From the NCBI GenBank assembly GCA_050952225.1, contig JBMNKL010000001.1, forward strand, positions 434,001 through 498,000: DNA of 64,000 nt. The letters are read 5' to 3'. Origin of the DNA: JBMNKL01 sp050952225. GTDB taxonomy: Bacteria > Bacillota > Clostridia > Acetivibrionales > DTU013. The position numbers and the translations under genes are program-made. Positions 62,861 to 64,000 of the stretch are shown here, piece by piece (the first letter of the stretch is position 1; each line of letters begins with the position of its first letter). The notes below the pieces were generated by a model that did not search any database, had not been told where the DNA came from, and worked only from the letters and a program-made list of their open reading frames with translations.

Positions 62861-64000
62861 TTGTTTGCCAAAAATGGCCCAATTTTGCTTGACAGTAACA
62901 CTAAGCCTGGAGGCAATATTTTAACGAAGACGAGATCGAATGGAGATATACTATTTTATAATAAAGCAAACAATGAATTTGCTGTAAAAGCCTCCGATGA
63001 AACAATAAGAACTTATTTTAAACCGACTGATGGCGTTGACGGCAACCCGGTATTAACCATAGAGACAGCCGCATGCAATATACGGTATGCGGGAGAGTAC
63101 CTTGACAAAGAAACGGGCCTGTATTACCTCAGGGCGAGGTATTACAACCCGTACATAGGGAGATTCATATCCGAGGACAGCTACTGGGGCGAGGACGACA
63201 ACCCCTTGAGCCTGAACCTGTACACATACTGCTTCAATGACCCCATCCGCTTCATCGACCCGACAGGACATGATCCTTATGACGAAATTATCGCAAATGC
63301 AAGAACACAGAGCCAGATTAACTGGATTGTAAATGAGATTAATAAACAAAAAGAGATCTGGTTTGTGGAAGAACAGGGCGCAGGGAAGAACCAGGCAGCA
63401 TGGACAGACGCCCAGACAGAAGCCAACAGGAGGGCGGAAACATTCAGGCAGCAACTGATACAGCTTGAATCAGGCAATGCGGACACACAGAGGCTGATTA
63501 AGGATGATTCAAGAGGAATCGCCGGGGCATGGGAAGGCTATCAGCTATCTGTCACTGCAAGATTGGCGGAAGCAAATCCCGGTAGGGATTACAGCGATAT
63601 GATAAGACGGCAGGCACAGGATTATGCACTGGCAGAGAAATATGGCAGGAATGTGATAGGCATTGATGCAAGTATGATTACAGAAGAGACCAGGACAGCT
63701 GTAGAAAGGTTTGCTGAAGATATAGTTGCAATTTACCGAATAAGTATGGCTGTAAATTCATTATTAGCAGAAGGATATGGAGACTTCGAGAGCGTACTTG
63801 TAACTGCGGATAGTGGTAGAATTGTTTTCCCAGGACCGATTTTTGCATACAGAGGAAATGATTTTCTTCTGTTATCTTATACAGATACAAAAACGAGTAC
63901 CGAACAGGTTAAATCAGCAGAAGAACTGTTGATTGATTTGATAAAGTGTATAGAAAGCTATCCGAAGGCTAAAAAGCACATATTGGGGTTTTTGGGAATC
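62861..64000 (+). CDS. Displaced RHS tip: old toxin tail fused to a second RHS core and tip, runs off the window
   Basis: An open frame of 380 codons continues past the window. Its first part (about 62883-63040) reads PGGNILTKTRSNGDILFYNK, then FAVKASDETIRTYFKPTDG, a tail of the kind that ends polymorphic toxins, here with its stop lost. It passes directly into the RHS core (GNPVLTIETAACNIRYAGEY onward), which is the copied 339-bp segment, then into a new pre-toxin (GRNVIGIDASMITEETRTAV) that is related to but distinct from the active tip. The rest (VLVTADSGRIVFPGPIFAY, SAEELLIDLIKCIESY) is not recognised. There is no signal peptide, no shell and no good start: TTG at 62861 lies inside the IS end. 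It is probably silent until recombined into the main gene. Confidence 0.7.
   Translation, partial: MFAKNGPILLDSNTKPGGNILTKTRSNGDILFYNKANNEFAVKASDETIRTYFKPTDGVDGNPVLTIETAACNIRYAGEYLDKETGLYYLRARYYNPYIGRFISEDSYWGEDDNPLSLNLYTYCFNDPIRFIDPTGHDPYDEIIANARTQSQINWIVNEINKQKEIWFVEEQGAGKNQAAWTDAQTEANRRAETFRQQLIQLESGNADTQRLIKDDSRGIAGAWEGYQLSVTARLAEANPGRDYSDMIRRQAQDYALAEKYGRNVIGIDASMITEETRTAVERFAEDIVAIYRISMAVNSLLAEGYGDFESVLVTADSGRIVFPGPIFAYRGNDFLLLSYTDTKTSTEQVKSAEELLIDLIKCIESYPKAKKHILGFLGI
63040..63378 (+). repeat. 339-bp direct repeat, copy 2
   Basis: Second copy of the RHS-core repeat, six counted differences from 57234-57572. The left boundary falls at the junction with the orphan toxin tail and the right boundary where the two pre-toxin regions diverge. 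Confidence 0.95.

Larger units (their letters stand above)
60500..62882 (+). mobile_element. Decayed IS21-family insertion sequence
   Basis: An istA-istB pair, both broken by many small indels, is bounded by imperfect inverted repeats: left 60501-60532 (GGGCCAAAAATGGCAAAG...) and right 62851-62881, whose complement reads GGGCCATTTTTGGCAAAC and so on, ending in CCACC in both. The total length is about 2.4 kb, normal for IS21. I do not see a clear target duplication. On the right it abuts the tail of a toxin cassette, so it inserted in or beside an old RHS tip. Confidence 0.85.

Noticed and set aside
60500..62882. Target-site duplication flanking the IS21 remnant
   Set aside because: Terminal inverted repeats are visible but no matching short direct repeat outside them could be recognised, possibly because of decay or later recombination.

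Overview
The window looks like the chromosome of an anaerobic, spore-forming, polysaccharide-degrading clostridium (Bacillota, probably near the cellulolytic Ruminiclostridium/Acetivibrio group). The grounds are the sporulation genes yabP and yabQ in the Bacillus/Clostridium order mazG-hup-rqcP-yabP-yabQ-divIC-yabR followed by tRNA genes, S-layer homology (SLH) domains, CBM3-type cellulose-binding modules, hexuronate catabolism, AGGAGG-type ribosome binding sites and small hydrophobic spore-type peptides. No 16S rRNA is present, so the placement is inference.

Region 1 (1-10.7 kb) is a sugar-acid/hydroxyacid cluster: the end of a GlcD-type FAD oxidase, a nickel-pincer racemase (LarA), a 3-hydroxyisobutyrate-dehydrogenase-like enzyme, a zinc alcohol dehydrogenase, a GntR/FCD regulator, a creatininase-family hydrolase, a two-subunit transketolase, and an unusual pair of archaeal-type enzymes (type II GAPDH and archaeal-like PGK). 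Two promoters here carry the same three-hexamer operator. One of them drives a short transcript with its own terminator. Region 2 (10.9-17.6 kb) is a hexuronate operon: SDR mannonate/fructuronate reductase, 6-phosphogluconate dehydrogenase, a second LarA homologue, tagaturonate epimerase UxaE and uronate isomerase UxaC. This set suggests a route from uronates through mannonate and gluconate into the pentose phosphate pathway, without the usual KDG branch.

Region 3 (17.6-38.2 kb) is mostly housekeeping: the mazG-yabR block, tRNA-Leu, initiator tRNA-Met, an eroded ABC transporter, an HTH protein, an acetyl xylan esterase, tRNA-Arg, an SLH/fibronectin-III surface protein, a LysM L,D-transpeptidase, an ECF S component with a P1 peptidase, an SLH-transglutaminase, three tiny hydrophobic peptides, a PilZ protein, and the paired radical-SAM/DUF4130 DNA-metabolism proteins. 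Two hairpin-bounded repeats lie between genes.

Region 4 (38.4-64 kb) is the most unusual part. Five co-directional genes encode two giant fibronectin-III proteins (one with CBM3 domains), two small exported helical-repeat proteins and a 3294-residue YD-repeat (RHS/WapA-like) protein with a variable C-terminal tip and a small candidate immunity gene. Downstream lies a graveyard and reserve of alternative tips: a toxin tail with a broken immunity gene, an RHH gene, a decayed IS21-family element, another toxin tail, and a second tip joined to a 339-bp near-identical copy of the RHS core. That repeat would allow tip exchange by homologous recombination.

About ten single-base frameshifts interrupt otherwise well-conserved genes, including ones expected to be important (divIC, yabP). 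Most are probably uncorrected indels in the assembly rather than biology. The IS21 genes, the ABC ATPase and the second immunity gene look truly decayed.
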